A stretch of 64,000 bases of DNA from Halarcobacter sp. (GTDB lineage Bacteria > Campylobacterota > Campylobacteria > Campylobacterales > Arcobacteraceae), in assembly GCA_030145305.1 (NCBI GenBank), contig JAQYVX010000003.1, positions 186,001 to 250,000 on the forward strand, given 5' to 3'. Numbering within the stretch: the first letter of the stretch is position 1; each line of letters starts with the position of its first letter. The notes beneath the pieces are model-generated. The model had not been told where the DNA came from, searched no databases, and was given only the letters and a program-made list of their open reading frames with translations. The position numbers and the translations under genes are program-made. Positions 25,662-36,305 of this stretch are shown here, piece by piece.

Positions 25662-28037
25662 ATGTTAAAGAATATGTCAATTAAGCTGAAACTTATCAGT
25701 TCCTATGCTGTAATCGCTATATTAGTATTAGTATTAGCAGGATATAGTATATTAGGTGTTTTAAAATCAGCAGAAGGTTTCACTAGTTATAGGGAAATGT
25801 CAAAAAATAGTGAGCTTGCTTCTGGAATTCAAGCAAATATGCTTATGACAAGAACGAGTATTAAAAATTATTTATCAACACAATCAAAAGAAGATCTTGA
25901 TACTTTCAATAATTATTATGAAAAAACAGAAAAGTTTATTCATGAATCTTTAAAAGCTATAAAAAAGCCAAATAGAATAGGGTTTGTAAAGCAAATTGAT
26001 GAGGAACTGGTTCCTTATAAAGAGAACTTTTTAAAAGTTATTGATTTTATGAATAAAAGAGATGATATTTATACTAAGAATCTTTCGCATAGTGGAAATG
26101 AAATTGATAAATTATTAACATCTGTTATGATAACAGCTGAAGTAGCAGGAAATAAAGATGCTTCAATTGAGACAGGATATAGTATTAGAAACTTATTATT
26201 AGCTAGATTATATGCAATGAAATTTTTAGATACAAATTCAAAAGAAGATGCTAAAAGAGTACATGATGAATTTGAAACTTTAGAAGAAAGTTTAGTTGAA
26301 GTAAAAGCTTTAATTGAAAGTGAAGAGAGAATAAAAAAACTTGATAAGGCTATTGTTTTAATCAAAAAATATGGTCTTGGAATTAATGAAATAATTGAGG
26401 TTATAGATAGTAGGAATGAAGTTATTAATAACTTAAATATAATTGATGAAAAGATTGGAAAATTTGCAGAAGATATTAAACTCTCAATTAAAGATGACCA
26501 AGATAGAATTGGCTTAGAGGTTACCGAACTTAATGATAATATTTTAAAAATATCTATTATTATTTCAAGCATAGTTTTATTATTGGTTTTATTATCAGCA
26601 ATCTTTATTTCAAAAGAGATTAGTTCACAAATTGAGAAGTTTGAAATTGGTTTATTAGATTTCTTTAAATATTTAAATAGAGAATCAGAAACAGTTGAGA
26701 AACTTGATGATAGTAGTAACAATGAAATTGGAACTATGGCAAAAGTTGTAAATGAAAATATTGAAAAAACAAAAAAAGGGATAGAAGAAGATAGAAAATT
26801 TATAGATGATTCTGTTGTTATTCTTTCTGAGTTTGAGCAAGGTGATTTATGCCAAAGAATTAATTTAAGTGTTGATAACCCAGCTTTAATGGATCTTAAA
26901 AAAGTAGTAAACTCTATGGGTGAACATATGGAAAGTAATATTAATGAAGTTTTAGATGTCTTAGAACAATACACAAATTATAATTATTTAAATCAAGTTC
27001 AATCTTCAAATGTAAAACATCATTTACTTAAGCTTTCAGATGGGGTTAATAATGTTGGTTCATCAATTGTAAGTATGCTAACACAAGAGAAAAAAGTTGG
27101 TCTAACTCTAAATGCTTCTTCTGAAGCACTTTTAAAAAATGTAAATATTCTAAATGATGTTTCAAATGAGGCTGCTGTTTCTCTTGAAGAGACAGCAGCC
27201 GCTTTAGAAGAGATGACAGGAACAATTATAAGTAATACGCAAAACGTAGTTGATATGGCTGATTTTGCTCAAAAAGTTACTCTTTCAGTTAATGAAGGGA
27301 ATGCTCTTGCAAATCAAACTACATCTTCAATGGATGAGATAAATGAACAAGTAACGGCTATTAATGAAGCAATAAGCATAATTGATCAAATCGCTTTTCA
27401 AACAAACATATTATCACTTAATGCAGCAGTTGAAGCAGCAACAGCAGGTGAAGCTGGAAAAGGATTTGCAGTAGTTGCCCAAGAAGTTAGAAATCTTGCC
27501 TCAAGATCAGCAGAAGCTGCAAAAGAGATTAAAGATTTAGTTCAAAATGCAACCCAAAAAGCAAATGACGGTAAAAGTATTGCAGATAAAATGATTCATG
27601 GTTATACAGAACTTAATGAGAATATCAAAAAAACAATTGAACTTATTAATCAAGTTGAAGCAGCTTCAAAAGAACAACAATCAGGAATTGAACAAATTAA
27701 TGATGCTGTAACAATTCAAGATCAACAAACACAAAAAATTGCGAATGCATCAAATGAGACACAAAACATTGCAATGCAAACTTCTGATATTTCTAAATCA
27801 ATTGTAGAGGCTGTTAATAAAAAAGAGTTCCCTTCTAAAAATGATATAAAAGAGGAAAGCATAATTAATAATACTAAAATTGCAAAAAAAGAAGTAAGAG
27901 TAAAAAAAGAAGAAAAAATGAAAAAAGAGCTAGTTAATAAAAAGAAAGTTAAGCCTTCTACTTCTACTTCTACTTCTTCTTCTTCAAAAGTTATTACTTC
28001 AAATAATCAAGATGATAATGAGTGGGAAAGCTTTTAA
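25662..28037 (+). CDS. Methyl-accepting chemotaxis protein with CheR-docking tail
   Basis: A 791-residue transmembrane chemoreceptor. Helix 1 (about residues 10-31), a long helical periplasmic domain (33-297), helix 2 (about 298-320) and a HAMP region precede the cytoplasmic signalling hairpin, whose tip [20 protein letters not shown] lies near residues 572-592. The C terminus has a Lys-rich segment, a Ser/Thr run ([10 protein letters not shown]) coded by an in-frame CTTCTA repeat, and ends NEWESF, a match to the xWxxF pentapeptide that tethers CheR in receptors such as Tar. Ligand is unknown. The promoter carries TATAAT near 25612. Confidence 0.92.
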   Translation: MLKNMSIKLKLISSYAVIAILVLVLAGYSILGVLKSAEGFTSYREMSKNSELASGIQANMLMTRTSIKNYLSTQSKEDLDTFNNYYEKTEKFIHESLKAIKKPNRIGFVKQIDEELVPYKENFLKVIDFMNKRDDIYTKNLSHSGNEIDKLLTSVMITAEVAGNKDASIETGYSIRNLLLARLYAMKFLDTNSKEDAKRVHDEFETLEESLVEVKALIESEERIKKLDKAIVLIKKYGLGINEIIEVIDSRNEVINNLNIIDEKIGKFAEDIKLSIKDDQDRIGLEVTELNDNILKISIIISSIVLLLVLLSAIFISKEISSQIEKFEIGLLDFFKYLNRESETVEKLDDSSNNEIGTMAKVVNENIEKTKKGIEEDRKFIDDSVVILSEFEQGDLCQRINLSVDNPALMDLKKVVNSMGEHMESNINEVLDVLEQYTNYNYLNQVQSSNVKHHLLKLSDGVNNVGSSIVSMLTQEKKVGLTLNASSEALLKNVNILNDVSNEAAVSLEETAAALEEMTGTIISNTQNVVDMADFAQKVTLSVNEGNALANQTTSSMDEINEQVTAINEAISIIDQIAFQTNILSLNAAVEAATAGEAGKGFAVVAQEVRNLASRSAEAAKEIKDLVQNATQKANDGKSIADKMIHGYTELNENIKKTIELINQVEAASKEQQSGIEQINDAVTIQDQQTQKIANASNETQNIAMQTSDISKSIVEAVNKKEFPSKNDIKEESIINNTKIAKKEVRVKKEEKMKKELVNKKKVKPSTSTSTSSSSKVITSNNQDDNEWESF
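27954..27985 (+). repeat. In-frame hexanucleotide repeat in the chemoreceptor tail
   Basis: CTTCTA units and CTT variants repeat several times, encoding the Ser/Thr run in the linker before the CheR-docking pentapeptide. Unit gain or loss would change linker length without frameshift. Confidence 0.55.
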
Positions 28038-28058
28038 AATAAGCTCTATTTATTAGAT

Positions 28059-28096
28059 AAAAAAAGGAGTCAAGATTTAACTTGACTCCTTTTTTT
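28059..28096. terminator. Strong bidirectional terminator between chemoreceptor gene and nifJ
   Basis: A 16-bp perfect stem AAAAAAAGGAGTCAAG / CTTGACTCCTTTTTTT with a six-base loop. It provides a T tract on both strands and sits between convergent genes. Confidence 0.9.
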
Positions 28097-28121
28097 TAGA
28101 AGTATAACTTAATGCTTTAAC

Positions 28122-31100
28122 TTATACTTCTTCGCTAGTTGCTTCTATCTCATCTGAGTAATCAGCCGCTGCCATTCTTGTTAATTGTCTATATCTATAT
28201 TGAGCATCTTTTTTATTTTGTTCTAATAAAAATGATGCTTTTTCTGGATTAAGTTTTTTTAGAGATCTATATCTATTTTCTCTTAATAAGAACTCTTCAT
28301 ATCTAGTCCAATCTGGTTTTTTACCAGAAATCTTAATTGGGTTTTTACCCTCTTCAATTTTTCTTGGATCAAATATATAAATTGGCCAATAACCACAATC
28401 CGTAGCCAATTGTCCTTGGTCAACAGATTTCATTAACCCACCTTGAATTCCATGTGCAATACAAGGAGAATATGCAATAATCAATGATGGCCCATTATAA
28501 GCTTCTGCTTCTTTCATCGCTTGTGCTGTTTGTTTTTGACTAGCTCTTGAGTTAATTTGTGCAACATAAATATTTCCATAAGTCATAGAAATATATCCAA
28601 GATCTTTTTTAGCACTTTGTTTACCATCATTAGTAAAGTCTGCAACAGAACCTGTTCTTGCAGATTTTGAAGATTGACCACCTGTATTTGAATAAACTTC
28701 TGTATCAACAACTAAAACATTTACATTCGCCCCAGTTGCAAGAACATGATCTAATCCACCATAACCAATATCATAAGCCCAACCGTCTCCACCAATTATC
28801 CATTGTGATTTTTTAACAATGAATTTTTTAAGACTTATTAAATCAGCAACTCCAGCAGTTTCTGGATTTTGTTCTAATTGTGGAACTAATTTATCTCTAA
28901 TTTCTTGAGTTCTTTTACCATCAGATCTATTTTCTAGCCATTCTTTATATAGTACCTTAAGTGGATTTGAAACTTCTTCCATAGTCTCTTCCATGATTCT
29001 ACCAATTCTATTTCTAATAGTTTCATTTGCCTTATGCATTCCGTAACCAAACTCAGCAGTATCTTCAAATAATGAGTTAGCCCAAGCAGGACCTTCACCT
29101 TTATCATTTTTAGTATATGGAGTTGATGGTGCAGAGGCTGAATAAATAGAAGTACAACCAGTTGCATTTGCAATTACCATTCTATCCCCAAACATTTGAG
29201 TAGCTAGAGTGATATATGGAGTTTCTCCACACCCAGGACATGCTGAATGGAATTCAAATAAAGGTTTAGCAAACTGAGAACCTTTTAAAGTATCTTTTGA
29301 TACTAAATAATCTTTATAAGTTACATCATTGAATAAATAATCTGCATTTTCTTGTTCTCCATCACTAGCTTCTTGTTGATATGGAACCATTTTAAGTGAT
29401 TTTTCAGCAGTTGGACAAATATCAACACAAACATTACATCCTGTACAATCTAAAATAGAAACTTGAATTTTGTATTTTAATCCTTGATTCTTAAGACCTT
29501 TTCCAGTAGCATCAATTGAATATTTTTTAACTCCCAAAGGAGCTTGTTCAAACTCTTCTTCATCTAATAAGAAAGGTCTAATTACTGCGTGTGGACACTC
29601 AAATGCACATTGATTACATTGAATACAAGTCTCTTCATTCCATTCAGGAACCATTGTAGCGATTCCTCTTTTTTCATATTTAGTTGAGCCATTTTCAAAA
29701 GAACCATCTTCTCTATTTGTAAATATTGAAACAGGTAAAGTATCACCTTTTGCTGCATTTACAATTTTTGCAAAATTTTCAACAAAATCAGAACCTTTAT
29801 AGTTTGAATTTAAAATTAAAGGAGCATATTCAATATCTGACCATGAAGGATCAACTGTAACTTCTTCAATTCCTCCAGCACCAGCATCAATAGCAGCATA
29901 GTTCATTTTAACAATTTCGTCACCTTTGTTACCATAAGCTTTTTCCGCATACTCTTTCATATATTCTTTTGCAGTTTCATAATCAATAACTTGAGCTAAT
30001 TTAAAGAATGCTGCTTGCATAATTGTATTTGTTCTATTCCCTAATCCAATATCTCGTGCTAGTTTAGTTGCATTAATGATATAAAATTTAACTTTTTTAT
30101 CTGCTAATATTTTTTTAACTCTTGAAGGGATTTTTGCAAGAATCTCTTCAGCATTATTAATTGAGTTTAGTAAGAATATCCCACCTTCTCTAATATTATC
30201 AATAACTTCATATTGCTCTAAATAAACTTCTTTAGAACAGGCAATAAATCCAGGAGTTGATACAAGGTATGTTGATCTAATTGGTTTTTTACTAAATCTT
30301 AAATGAGATCTTGTATATCCTCCAGATTTTTTTGAATCATATGCAAAATATGCTTGTGCATATAAATCTGTTTTATCTCCAATAATTTTGACAGAGTTTT
30401 TATTCGCTCCAACAGTACCATCCGCACCTAATCCATAGAATAGGCACTCATTTACATCATCAGTAACTGTAACATTTTCGCCAACTTTGATTGAAGTAAA
30501 AGTAACATCATCATTAATTCCCACTGTGAAATTATCTTTTGGTGTATCTGATTTTAAGTTATCATATAAAGCAATGATTTGTGCAGGAGGAACATCTTTT
30601 GAAGATAATCCATATCTTCCACCAATAATTTTTGGTTGTTTCTTTTCATTATAAAATACTGATTTAATATCCATAAATAAAGGTTCACCTAAAGATCCTG
30701 GTTCTTTAGTTCTATCTATTACACAAATTCTTTCAACTGACTGGGGTAATACATTCATAAAGTATTTTGTAGAAAAAGGTCTATATAAATGAACTGTTAG
30801 TAAACCAACTTTTCTACCTTCAGTTTCTTGTAAGTAATCAATAGTTTCTTTAATAGTTTCAGTAACAGAACCCATAGCAATAATTATGTCAGTTGCATCT
30901 TTAGCTCCATAATAAGTAAATGGTGCATAATTTCTTCCTGTAACTTTTGAAATTTCTTGCATATAATCATTTACAATATCAGGAACCGCATTATAAAATT
31001 TATTTGAAGCTTCTCTTCCTTGGAAATAAATATCGTCATTTTGAGCAGTTCCTCTAGTAATTGGAGACTCAGGATTTAAAGAACTATCTCTAAACTTTTG

Positions 31101-31700
31101 AACAGCTTCTTTATCTAATAATCTATCAAATACAGAATAATCCATAACTTCAACTTTATTGATTTCATGTGAAGTTCTAAATCCATCAAAGAAGTGCATA
31201 AAAGGAACTCTTCCTTTAATAGCAGCAAGATGAGCTATCCCACCAATATCCATTACTTCTTGAACTGAACCAGAAGCCATCATTGCAAATCCAGTTGCAC
31301 GTGCTGACATAACATCTTGATGATCACCAAAAATTGATAAGGCATGTGCGGCTAATGATCTTGCAGTTACATGGATAACACCAGGAAGGAGTTGTCCTGC
31401 AACTTTATACATATTAGGAATTTTTAATAATAGTCCTTGTGATGCTGTATATGTTGTAGTTAATGCACCAACTTGTAGTGAACCATGAAATGTACCAGCA
31501 GCTCCTGCTTCACTTTGCATTTCAATAACTTTTACAGTTGAACCAAATAGGTTTTTTTTACCTTGGGTAGCCCATTTTTCAGTATTGTCTCCCATTTGCG
31601 AAGAAGGTGTAATAGGATATACACCAGCAACTTCTGTAAAGGCATAAGAGACATGCGCTGCGGCTTCATTTCCATCCATTGTAGCAAATATTTTTGACAT
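28122..31700 (-). CDS. nifJ: Pyruvate:ferredoxin/flavodoxin oxidoreductase
   Basis: A 1192-residue single-chain enzyme with all PFOR domains fused. The N-terminal pyruvate domain (MDGNEAAAHVSYAFTEVAGV) is followed by the gamma-type domain, a two-cluster ferredoxin insert (CIQCNQCAFECP and CTGCNVCVDICP, about residues 690-760) and a C-terminal thiamine diphosphate domain with CPGCGETPY, GDGWAYDIGYGGLDH and DTEVYSNTGGQ near 970-1000. It converts pyruvate to acetyl-CoA and CO2 while reducing ferredoxin or flavodoxin. It is central to carbon entry in this phylum, including the reductive TCA cycle in some members. It is monocistronic with its own upstream region of about 225 bases. Confidence 0.97.
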   Translation of the reverse strand: MSKIFATMDGNEAAAHVSYAFTEVAGVYPITPSSQMGDNTEKWATQGKKNLFGSTVKVIEMQSEAGAAGTFHGSLQVGALTTTYTASQGLLLKIPNMYKVAGQLLPGVIHVTARSLAAHALSIFGDHQDVMSARATGFAMMASGSVQEVMDIGGIAHLAAIKGRVPFMHFFDGFRTSHEINKVEVMDYSVFDRLLDKEAVQKFRDSSLNPESPITRGTAQNDDIYFQGREASNKFYNAVPDIVNDYMQEISKVTGRNYAPFTYYGAKDATDIIIAMGSVTETIKETIDYLQETEGRKVGLLTVHLYRPFSTKYFMNVLPQSVERICVIDRTKEPGSLGEPLFMDIKSVFYNEKKQPKIIGGRYGLSSKDVPPAQIIALYDNLKSDTPKDNFTVGINDDVTFTSIKVGENVTVTDDVNECLFYGLGADGTVGANKNSVKIIGDKTDLYAQAYFAYDSKKSGGYTRSHLRFSKKPIRSTYLVSTPGFIACSKEVYLEQYEVIDNIREGGIFLLNSINNAEEILAKIPSRVKKILADKKVKFYIINATKLARDIGLGNRTNTIMQAAFFKLAQVIDYETAKEYMKEYAEKAYGNKGDEIVKMNYAAIDAGAGGIEEVTVDPSWSDIEYAPLILNSNYKGSDFVENFAKIVNAAKGDTLPVSIFTNREDGSFENGSTKYEKRGIATMVPEWNEETCIQCNQCAFECPHAVIRPFLLDEEEFEQAPLGVKKYSIDATGKGLKNQGLKYKIQVSILDCTGCNVCVDICPTAEKSLKMVPYQQEASDGEQENADYLFNDVTYKDYLVSKDTLKGSQFAKPLFEFHSACPGCGETPYITLATQMFGDRMVIANATGCTSIYSASAPSTPYTKNDKGEGPAWANSLFEDTAEFGYGMHKANETIRNRIGRIMEETMEEVSNPLKVLYKEWLENRSDGKRTQEIRDKLVPQLEQNPETAGVADLISLKKFIVKKSQWIIGGDGWAYDIGYGGLDHVLATGANVNVLVVDTEVYSNTGGQSSKSARTGSVADFTNDGKQSAKKDLGYISMTYGNIYVAQINSRASQKQTAQAMKEAEAYNGPSLIIAYSPCIAHGIQGGLMKSVDQGQLATDCGYWPIYIFDPRKIEEGKNPIKISGKKPDWTRYEEFLLRENRYRSLKKLNPEKASFLLEQNKKDAQYRYRQLTRMAAADYSDEIEATSEEV

Positions 31701-31925
31701 ATAATTTCCTTTATATTTCTTTCTATATAGATATTAATTAAACTATACTTATAATATCTTGAATATGAAGTAAAATAAGTTGATATTAATTAATATTTAT
31801 ACCTAAAAGAATAGTTTTTGTTTGAATTAAGTTTATCTAATGGAAATGATAATAGTATGATAGTTAATACAGTCTTTTCTAAAGATATGTTAAATTAAAA
31901 TAATATGTATTTTGATAAGCCTATC

Positions 31926-32579
31926 TTATAAATCTGAAAGTTCTTTGATTAGTTTTACGGCATCTAAAGGGTTTTTTGCAATAAAAGTAGTATGCTCTTT
32001 TAATGTCTCTTCTTTTCCATATCCACATAAAACTCCTACTGAGTTTATTCCTGCTTGATTTGCAGCTATTAAGTCTAGTTCTGTATCTCCAATCATCCAA
32101 ATATCGCAAGTTTTTTTTATATTCATTAAATCTAATGTTCTATGAATTGGCTCAGGATGAGGTTTTGGGTGTTCCACATGTTCTCTTCCTGTAACATGTT
32201 CAAAATATTTCATAATATCCATATGTTCAAGAAGTTGCTCACTGTATATACCTGTTTTTGTTGTTACAATTGAAAGTCTTGCAAAAGTATTAGCTAATTG
32301 TACAGCCTCAAGTGCAAATTCTAATAAAGCAGTTTGTTGTTTTGAGATTTCTTTATATCTCTCTTTGTATGTATGAACATAGTCCCAAACAATTTCTTGA
32401 GGAATTCCAAGCTCTAAATACATAATATCTAAAGGATATCCTATTAAGGACTTAATATCTTCATCTGTTCCTTTAAAATCGTAATCCATTTTTTCAAAAG
32501 AGTGATGAAACGTCGAAACAATAGCATCAGTTGAATCAATTAGTGTTCCATCTAAATCAAAAAGAATAATTTTTTCCAA
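31926..32579 (-). CDS. HAD-superfamily phosphatase (phosphoglycolate phosphatase/PpaX-like)
   Basis: A 217-residue cytoplasmic HAD hydrolase. Motif I FDLDGTLIDST (residues 6-16) gives the nucleophile Asp, motif II is VTTKTG, motif III includes the Lys of HPKPHPEP, and motif IV is MIGDTELDLIAANQAG. The cap domain between motifs I and II is the helical type. Such enzymes dephosphorylate 2-phosphoglycolate, pyrophosphate or sugar phosphates; the substrate cannot be picked here. Gap to nifJ is about 220 bases, so it is probably transcribed alone. Confidence 0.82.
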   Translation of the reverse strand: MEKIILFDLDGTLIDSTDAIVSTFHHSFEKMDYDFKGTDEDIKSLIGYPLDIMYLELGIPQEIVWDYVHTYKERYKEISKQQTALLEFALEAVQLANTFARLSIVTTKTGIYSEQLLEHMDIMKYFEHVTGREHVEHPKPHPEPIHRTLDLMNIKKTCDIWMIGDTELDLIAANQAGINSVGVLCGYGKEETLKEHTTFIAKNPLDAVKLIKELSDL

Positions 32580-32663
32580 ATTCTTACCTTGTAGTATATT
32601 TAATATATAGTGTAATATATTATTGTTTATAATTGAATATACTCTCTTAATCTTTAAATATTC

Positions 32664-34172
32664 TTAGGGTTTTATCCAATCTTTTTGGTTGTGCATAATG
32701 CCTATAAAAGAGGGCTTTACATTTTTTATTGTATCATTAACAACAGAAATTGAATTTGGAATATATAAAAATAAATAAGGAATATCATCTGTTATTTTTT
32801 TAAAAATTTTTCTATAAATTGAACTTAATTCTTCTTTATTTACAGTAGTTGAACCTTGTTCAATTAATGAATCAACTTCTTTATTTTTATAACCTGTAAG
32901 ATTAAAACGTCCTAATTTATCAGAATCTGAATGCCATAAGGGATAAGCATCTGGCATTAAAGCAAGACTCCAAGCTAAAAGTACTGTTTCAAATTTTCTT
33001 GGATGTACAACTGTATTTAAAAATGCTTGCCATTCCATAACTCTAATTTTGACTTTTATACCAATTTTTGCAAGTTGATATTGCAAGATTAAAGCTGCAT
33101 TTATTCGTATTTCATTCCCTGTATTTGTAATAAGTTCAAAGGAAAAAGGATTGTTTTCATCATATCCAGCTTCTTTTAGAAGCTGTTTCGCTTTTTTTAT
33201 ATCTGGTTTTATTTGTTTGACTTCTTTATTATATGCAAAACTTCCAGGAAGAAAAGGACCATTACAAACCTCTCCATGACCAAAATACAGAATATCAACC
33301 ATCTCTTGTCTATTAATTGCTAAAGATAAAGCTTGTCTAACTCTTATATCTTGAAACTTTTTATTTTTTAGATTAAAGCCTAAGTAGGCGTAGCCAAAAC
33401 TTGGCTTTTCTATTATTTTATAATCTTCTTTAAATTTATCATCTATTTGCCTATCAATTTGTAAAGGACTTAATGCGCCCACATCTAATTGTTTTTGTTT
33501 TAACATTAAAAAGGAAGTTGTAGTATCAGGCAAGAATTTATAATTAATGAAATCTATTTTGGGTCGGCCATCAAAGTAATCGTCATTTGCAATAAGTTTT
33601 ATATCTGAGGAGTTTTTAAAAGATTCGAGCTTATAAGAACCCGTGCCTATTGGATTTTTATTAAATGAACTACTCATTATATCTTTTTCATTTTCTAAAA
33701 TATGTTTTGGCAAAATTCCTACCATCCAAATCTCTAAGGCCTTAAAATATGCTTTTTTATAAATAACTTCAATTGTATAATCATCTAAAGCTTTTACGCT
33801 TTTTACTTCTTTATAATTTGAAAGAATAGAGGTAAATACTTTGGGATTAATAATTGTATTGTAAGTAAAGATTACGTCTTGTGCTGTAAATTTCTTTTTA
33901 TCATGCCAAAGTACATTTCTTTTTAATTTTATAATTAATTTGGTGCTATTTTCAAACTTATAAGAAGAAGCTAAATCGGGGGTTGGATTACCATCTTTAT
34001 CATATTTAAAAAGACCATTAAAAAGCCATTTAGCTATATCTCCACTTGCAGAATCATTTGCCAAAATTGGATTTAGTCTACTAGGACTTGAACTCATAGA
34101 TAAATTTAGAGTTGAAGAAAAAGAGACGCTTATTGATATGATAAATATAAATAAAAGTTTTAAAGATTTCAT
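32664..34172 (-). CDS. Stand-alone peptide/nickel-type periplasmic binding protein (SBP_bac_5)
   Basis: A 502-residue exported protein with signal peptide (LKLLFIFIISISVSFSS). Family hallmarks are LNPILANDSASGDIAKWLFNGL, the PDLASSYKF and LKRNVLWHDKKKFTAQDVIF segments, IGTGSYKLESF and VRQALSLAINRQEMVDILYFG. It resembles DppA/OppA/NikA-like proteins. No permease or ATPase is adjacent, so its transporter must be elsewhere or it has another role. The mature N terminus does not carry a lipobox. Ligand specificity is not predictable. Confidence 0.82.
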   Translation of the reverse strand: MKSLKLLFIFIISISVSFSSTLNLSMSSSPSRLNPILANDSASGDIAKWLFNGLFKYDKDGNPTPDLASSYKFENSTKLIIKLKRNVLWHDKKKFTAQDVIFTYNTIINPKVFTSILSNYKEVKSVKALDDYTIEVIYKKAYFKALEIWMVGILPKHILENEKDIMSSSFNKNPIGTGSYKLESFKNSSDIKLIANDDYFDGRPKIDFINYKFLPDTTTSFLMLKQKQLDVGALSPLQIDRQIDDKFKEDYKIIEKPSFGYAYLGFNLKNKKFQDIRVRQALSLAINRQEMVDILYFGHGEVCNGPFLPGSFAYNKEVKQIKPDIKKAKQLLKEAGYDENNPFSFELITNTGNEIRINAALILQYQLAKIGIKVKIRVMEWQAFLNTVVHPRKFETVLLAWSLALMPDAYPLWHSDSDKLGRFNLTGYKNKEVDSLIEQGSTTVNKEELSSIYRKIFKKITDDIPYLFLYIPNSISVVNDTIKNVKPSFIGIMHNQKDWIKP

Positions 34173-34283
34173 GTCTTAATTCTAGTGATTTTTAAATAAA
34201 GAACATCTTCAAATAAGAATCTTTATTTTAAAAGAAGTTAGACAACTTCCTAACAAATAAAAATTCTTTTTAATTTAAATGAG

Positions 34284-34330
34284 AATTAAAACAACAGTCT
34301 CTAACAATTAGAGAAGTTGCTGTTTTAATT
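34284..34330. terminator. Long imperfect hairpin downstream of the torD-like gene
   Basis: Outer arms AATTAAAACA (34284-34293) / TGTTTTAATT (34321-34330) and inner arms TCTCTAA / TTAGAGA (34298-34304, 34308-34314). It falls just after the last gene of the molybdoenzyme operon. The T tract is better on the plus strand, so its use as an operon terminator is uncertain. Confidence 0.4.
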
Positions 34331-34337
34331 TTTATAG

Positions 34338-34964
34338 TTATTTTACTTTTTCTAAAAAAAGTTCTTCTTTTTTCATTATATCTTGTATAAATGAGCCTAA
34401 TTCTTTTAAAACTTCTTGTTTAGAATTGATTATAATATCTTCACTAAATTTATTAATCCAAGTTTTAGGATGATTATCAAAAAACTCTTTTCTTGTTTTA
34501 AGTAAGCTATTTACTTCTATCATATTACCCGTTTTATATGACTCAATTATCAATAAAGACATACAATAAAGGTATTGAAATTCAAAACCTATAAAATCAT
34601 CAGGAAAATGATTTAATTCTTCAACTTCTATTCCCACTTGAGAGTAATACTCCCTTACTTGGTAAGTAAACTCTCTCATAAGTAGGTTTTCATCTGATCT
34701 ATAAGACGATTCAAAGGGAATAGCTAAAGGTTTTTGTGGTCCTATAAATAATCTGTTATAATCCCATCTTGCCTCATCTAGCATATCAGCTTGTAATTTT
34801 TCAAGCAATTTAATAAATCTAATATCTTTCATATCTATACTCAAATTACTAGATTTTTGTTTTAATGAACCTATTGTCTCTTCTGTCCATTGGTTAAAAA
34901 AAAGTTCTCTTAATAAATCATAGGCTTTGGCTAGATCTTCGCAATCTTTAACTATATTTTTCAT
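34338..34964 (-). CDS. TorD/DmsD-family molybdoenzyme chaperone
   Basis: A 208-residue, almost all-helical cytoplasmic protein of the TorD family. Characteristic stretches are DEARWDYNRLFIGPQKPLAIPFESSYRSDE (the family's core, about residues 78-107) and FPDDFIGFEFQYLYCMSLL. These chaperones bind the Tat signal of a molybdoenzyme and hold it until cofactor insertion. It is the last gene of the molybdoenzyme operon, 10 bases after the cytochrome b gene, so its client should be the catalytic subunit encoded at 36306-38633. Confidence 0.85.
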   Translation of the reverse strand: MKNIVKDCEDLAKAYDLLRELFFNQWTEETIGSLKQKSSNLSIDMKDIRFIKLLEKLQADMLDEARWDYNRLFIGPQKPLAIPFESSYRSDENLLMREFTYQVREYYSQVGIEVEELNHFPDDFIGFEFQYLYCMSLLIIESYKTGNMIEVNSLLKTRKEFFDNHPKTWINKFSEDIIINSKQEVLKELGSFIQDIMKKEELFLEKVK

Positions 34965-34974
34965 CTTTGATTCC

Positions 34975-35697
34975 TTATTTTTCTTCTATTTCGTCTTTTA
35001 TTATTTTTTGTTTTTTTAGTCTTTCGTACCAATAAATATGATGTTCTTTAACATGATCAATACTCATCTCTCCTGTTTGGAACATTGCTTTAAATGCAGG
35101 TAAATTTGATGGTAATAATGCAAAAATAACATGTATTATCAAAATAATTCCTAGCATAATAAAACTAAAAGAGTGAAGAGTACCTATAAACTCAGCATCT
35201 CTTAATGATAAAGCACCCGCATTTGCACTTTTATAAACTAAAATAAATCCTGTAACTATTAATGCTGTAACAAAAAAATACATAGCCCAAGCTGATGCTT
35301 TTTGTCCCATATTATATTTACCAAACTTTGCTGGTTTATTCTCGATATAATGCAATTTCATTTGTTTAATACCATCTATAATTGCTTCTACACTCCATTT
35401 TTCAGGCCAGATACTTAATTCTTTTAGTCTTCTTAGCATTACTATTGCAAAAATCAATGATGTTATTGCTAGTAAAAACCCACTTACCCAATGTAATGTT
35501 CTAAAAATCATTAGTCCCGTTACTAAAGCTTCGTTGTTCTTTAATACTATACTTGCTGGATAACCTACATAATAGGCTAAAAAGCTAAATGTTTTAGAAA
35601 AAAATGGCAATCCTGTTATTATTAAAGTTATAGTTTGTATTAATATAAACTTGTGAGTTGTCATTATCAACGGATGATACGCTTTTATTGTTTTCAT
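34975..35697 (-). CDS. Cytochrome b membrane subunit (FdnI/DmsC-role)
   Basis: A 240-residue membrane protein with four or five helices, of the formate-dehydrogenase-gamma / cytochrome b561 type. Helix histidines that could bind haem occur in LIMTTHKFILIQTITL (about residue 15), RTLHWVSGFLLAITS (about 70), GTLHSFSFIMLG and IHVIFAL in the C-terminal half. It should exchange electrons between the quinone pool and the ferredoxin subunit. It replaces the NrfD/DmsC-type anchor found in classical DMSO reductases. Gaps of 10 and 21 bases place it firmly in the operon. Confidence 0.8.
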   Translation of the reverse strand: MKTIKAYHPLIMTTHKFILIQTITLIITGLPFFSKTFSFLAYYVGYPASIVLKNNEALVTGLMIFRTLHWVSGFLLAITSLIFAIVMLRRLKELSIWPEKWSVEAIIDGIKQMKLHYIENKPAKFGKYNMGQKASAWAMYFFVTALIVTGFILVYKSANAGALSLRDAEFIGTLHSFSFIMLGIILIIHVIFALLPSNLPAFKAMFQTGEMSIDHVKEHHIYWYERLKKQKIIKDEIEEK

Positions 35698-35718
35698 TAT
35701 TTTTCTCCCACTTATAAG

Positions 35719-36294
35719 TTAAATTTTTATTGAAAATTCTTTTCTTTTCATACCTGTTACAAATTTTGGATAAAATCGTGTTGATGGTACATAAGAATTT
35801 GCTTCAAATCCAACAACTTCTTTTTCCATACCCGCTCTATCTGCTAAATCTGTCTCAATAATACTTAAAACAGCCATAGGACAAGCTCTTACACAAGCAG
35901 GAAGTTCTCCTATATCTAGTCTTTCAGTACACATATTACATTTTTGTGCTTTACTTTCTTTACCCACCATAGTTATGGCATCATATTCACAATTTTGAGC
36001 ACAATAGCCACAACCAATACATTTATCTCTATCTAATTCTACTATTCCATCTTCTCTAACCGTATAAGCCTCAGCTGGACAAACTTCAGCACAAATTGGA
36101 TTTTCACAGTGATTACATGAATGTGTTAAAAATACACTTTTTAACTTATTATTTTCAGTTACTTCATATTCATCAACTTTCCTCCAATTTATTTCTGGTT
36201 CTTGTTTATGATAAGTTTGACACGCAACTTCACATGCTTTACAGCCTATGCAAAAATCTTGATCAAATAGGAAACTTTTTCTTAACTTTTTCAT
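35719..36294 (-). CDS. Four-cluster ferredoxin electron-transfer subunit (DmsB/PhsB-like)
   Basis: A 191-residue iron-sulfur protein with four Cys clusters: CIGCKACEVAC (residues 16-26), CNHCENPICAEVCP (about 60-73), CIGCGYCAQNC (about 91-101) and CNMCTERLDIGELPACVRACP (about 119-139, in two parts). This pattern matches DmsB/NrfC/PhsB-type subunits carrying four [4Fe-4S] clusters. It has no signal peptide and would be exported with the Tat-bearing catalytic subunit. It is 11 bases after that gene and passes electrons from the cytochrome b subunit to it. Confidence 0.9.
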   Translation of the reverse strand: MKKLRKSFLFDQDFCIGCKACEVACQTYHKQEPEINWRKVDEYEVTENNKLKSVFLTHSCNHCENPICAEVCPAEAYTVREDGIVELDRDKCIGCGYCAQNCEYDAITMVGKESKAQKCNMCTERLDIGELPACVRACPMAVLSIIETDLADRAGMEKEVVGFEANSYVPSTRFYPKFVTGMKRKEFSIKI

Positions 36295-36305
36295 TTTATA
36301 CTCCT

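Noticed and set aside
26069-26974. 301-codon minus-strand frame inside the chemoreceptor gene
   Set aside because: It is antisense to the periplasmic and HAMP coding region of a clear chemoreceptor, is Ser/Ile-rich, and has no ribosome site.
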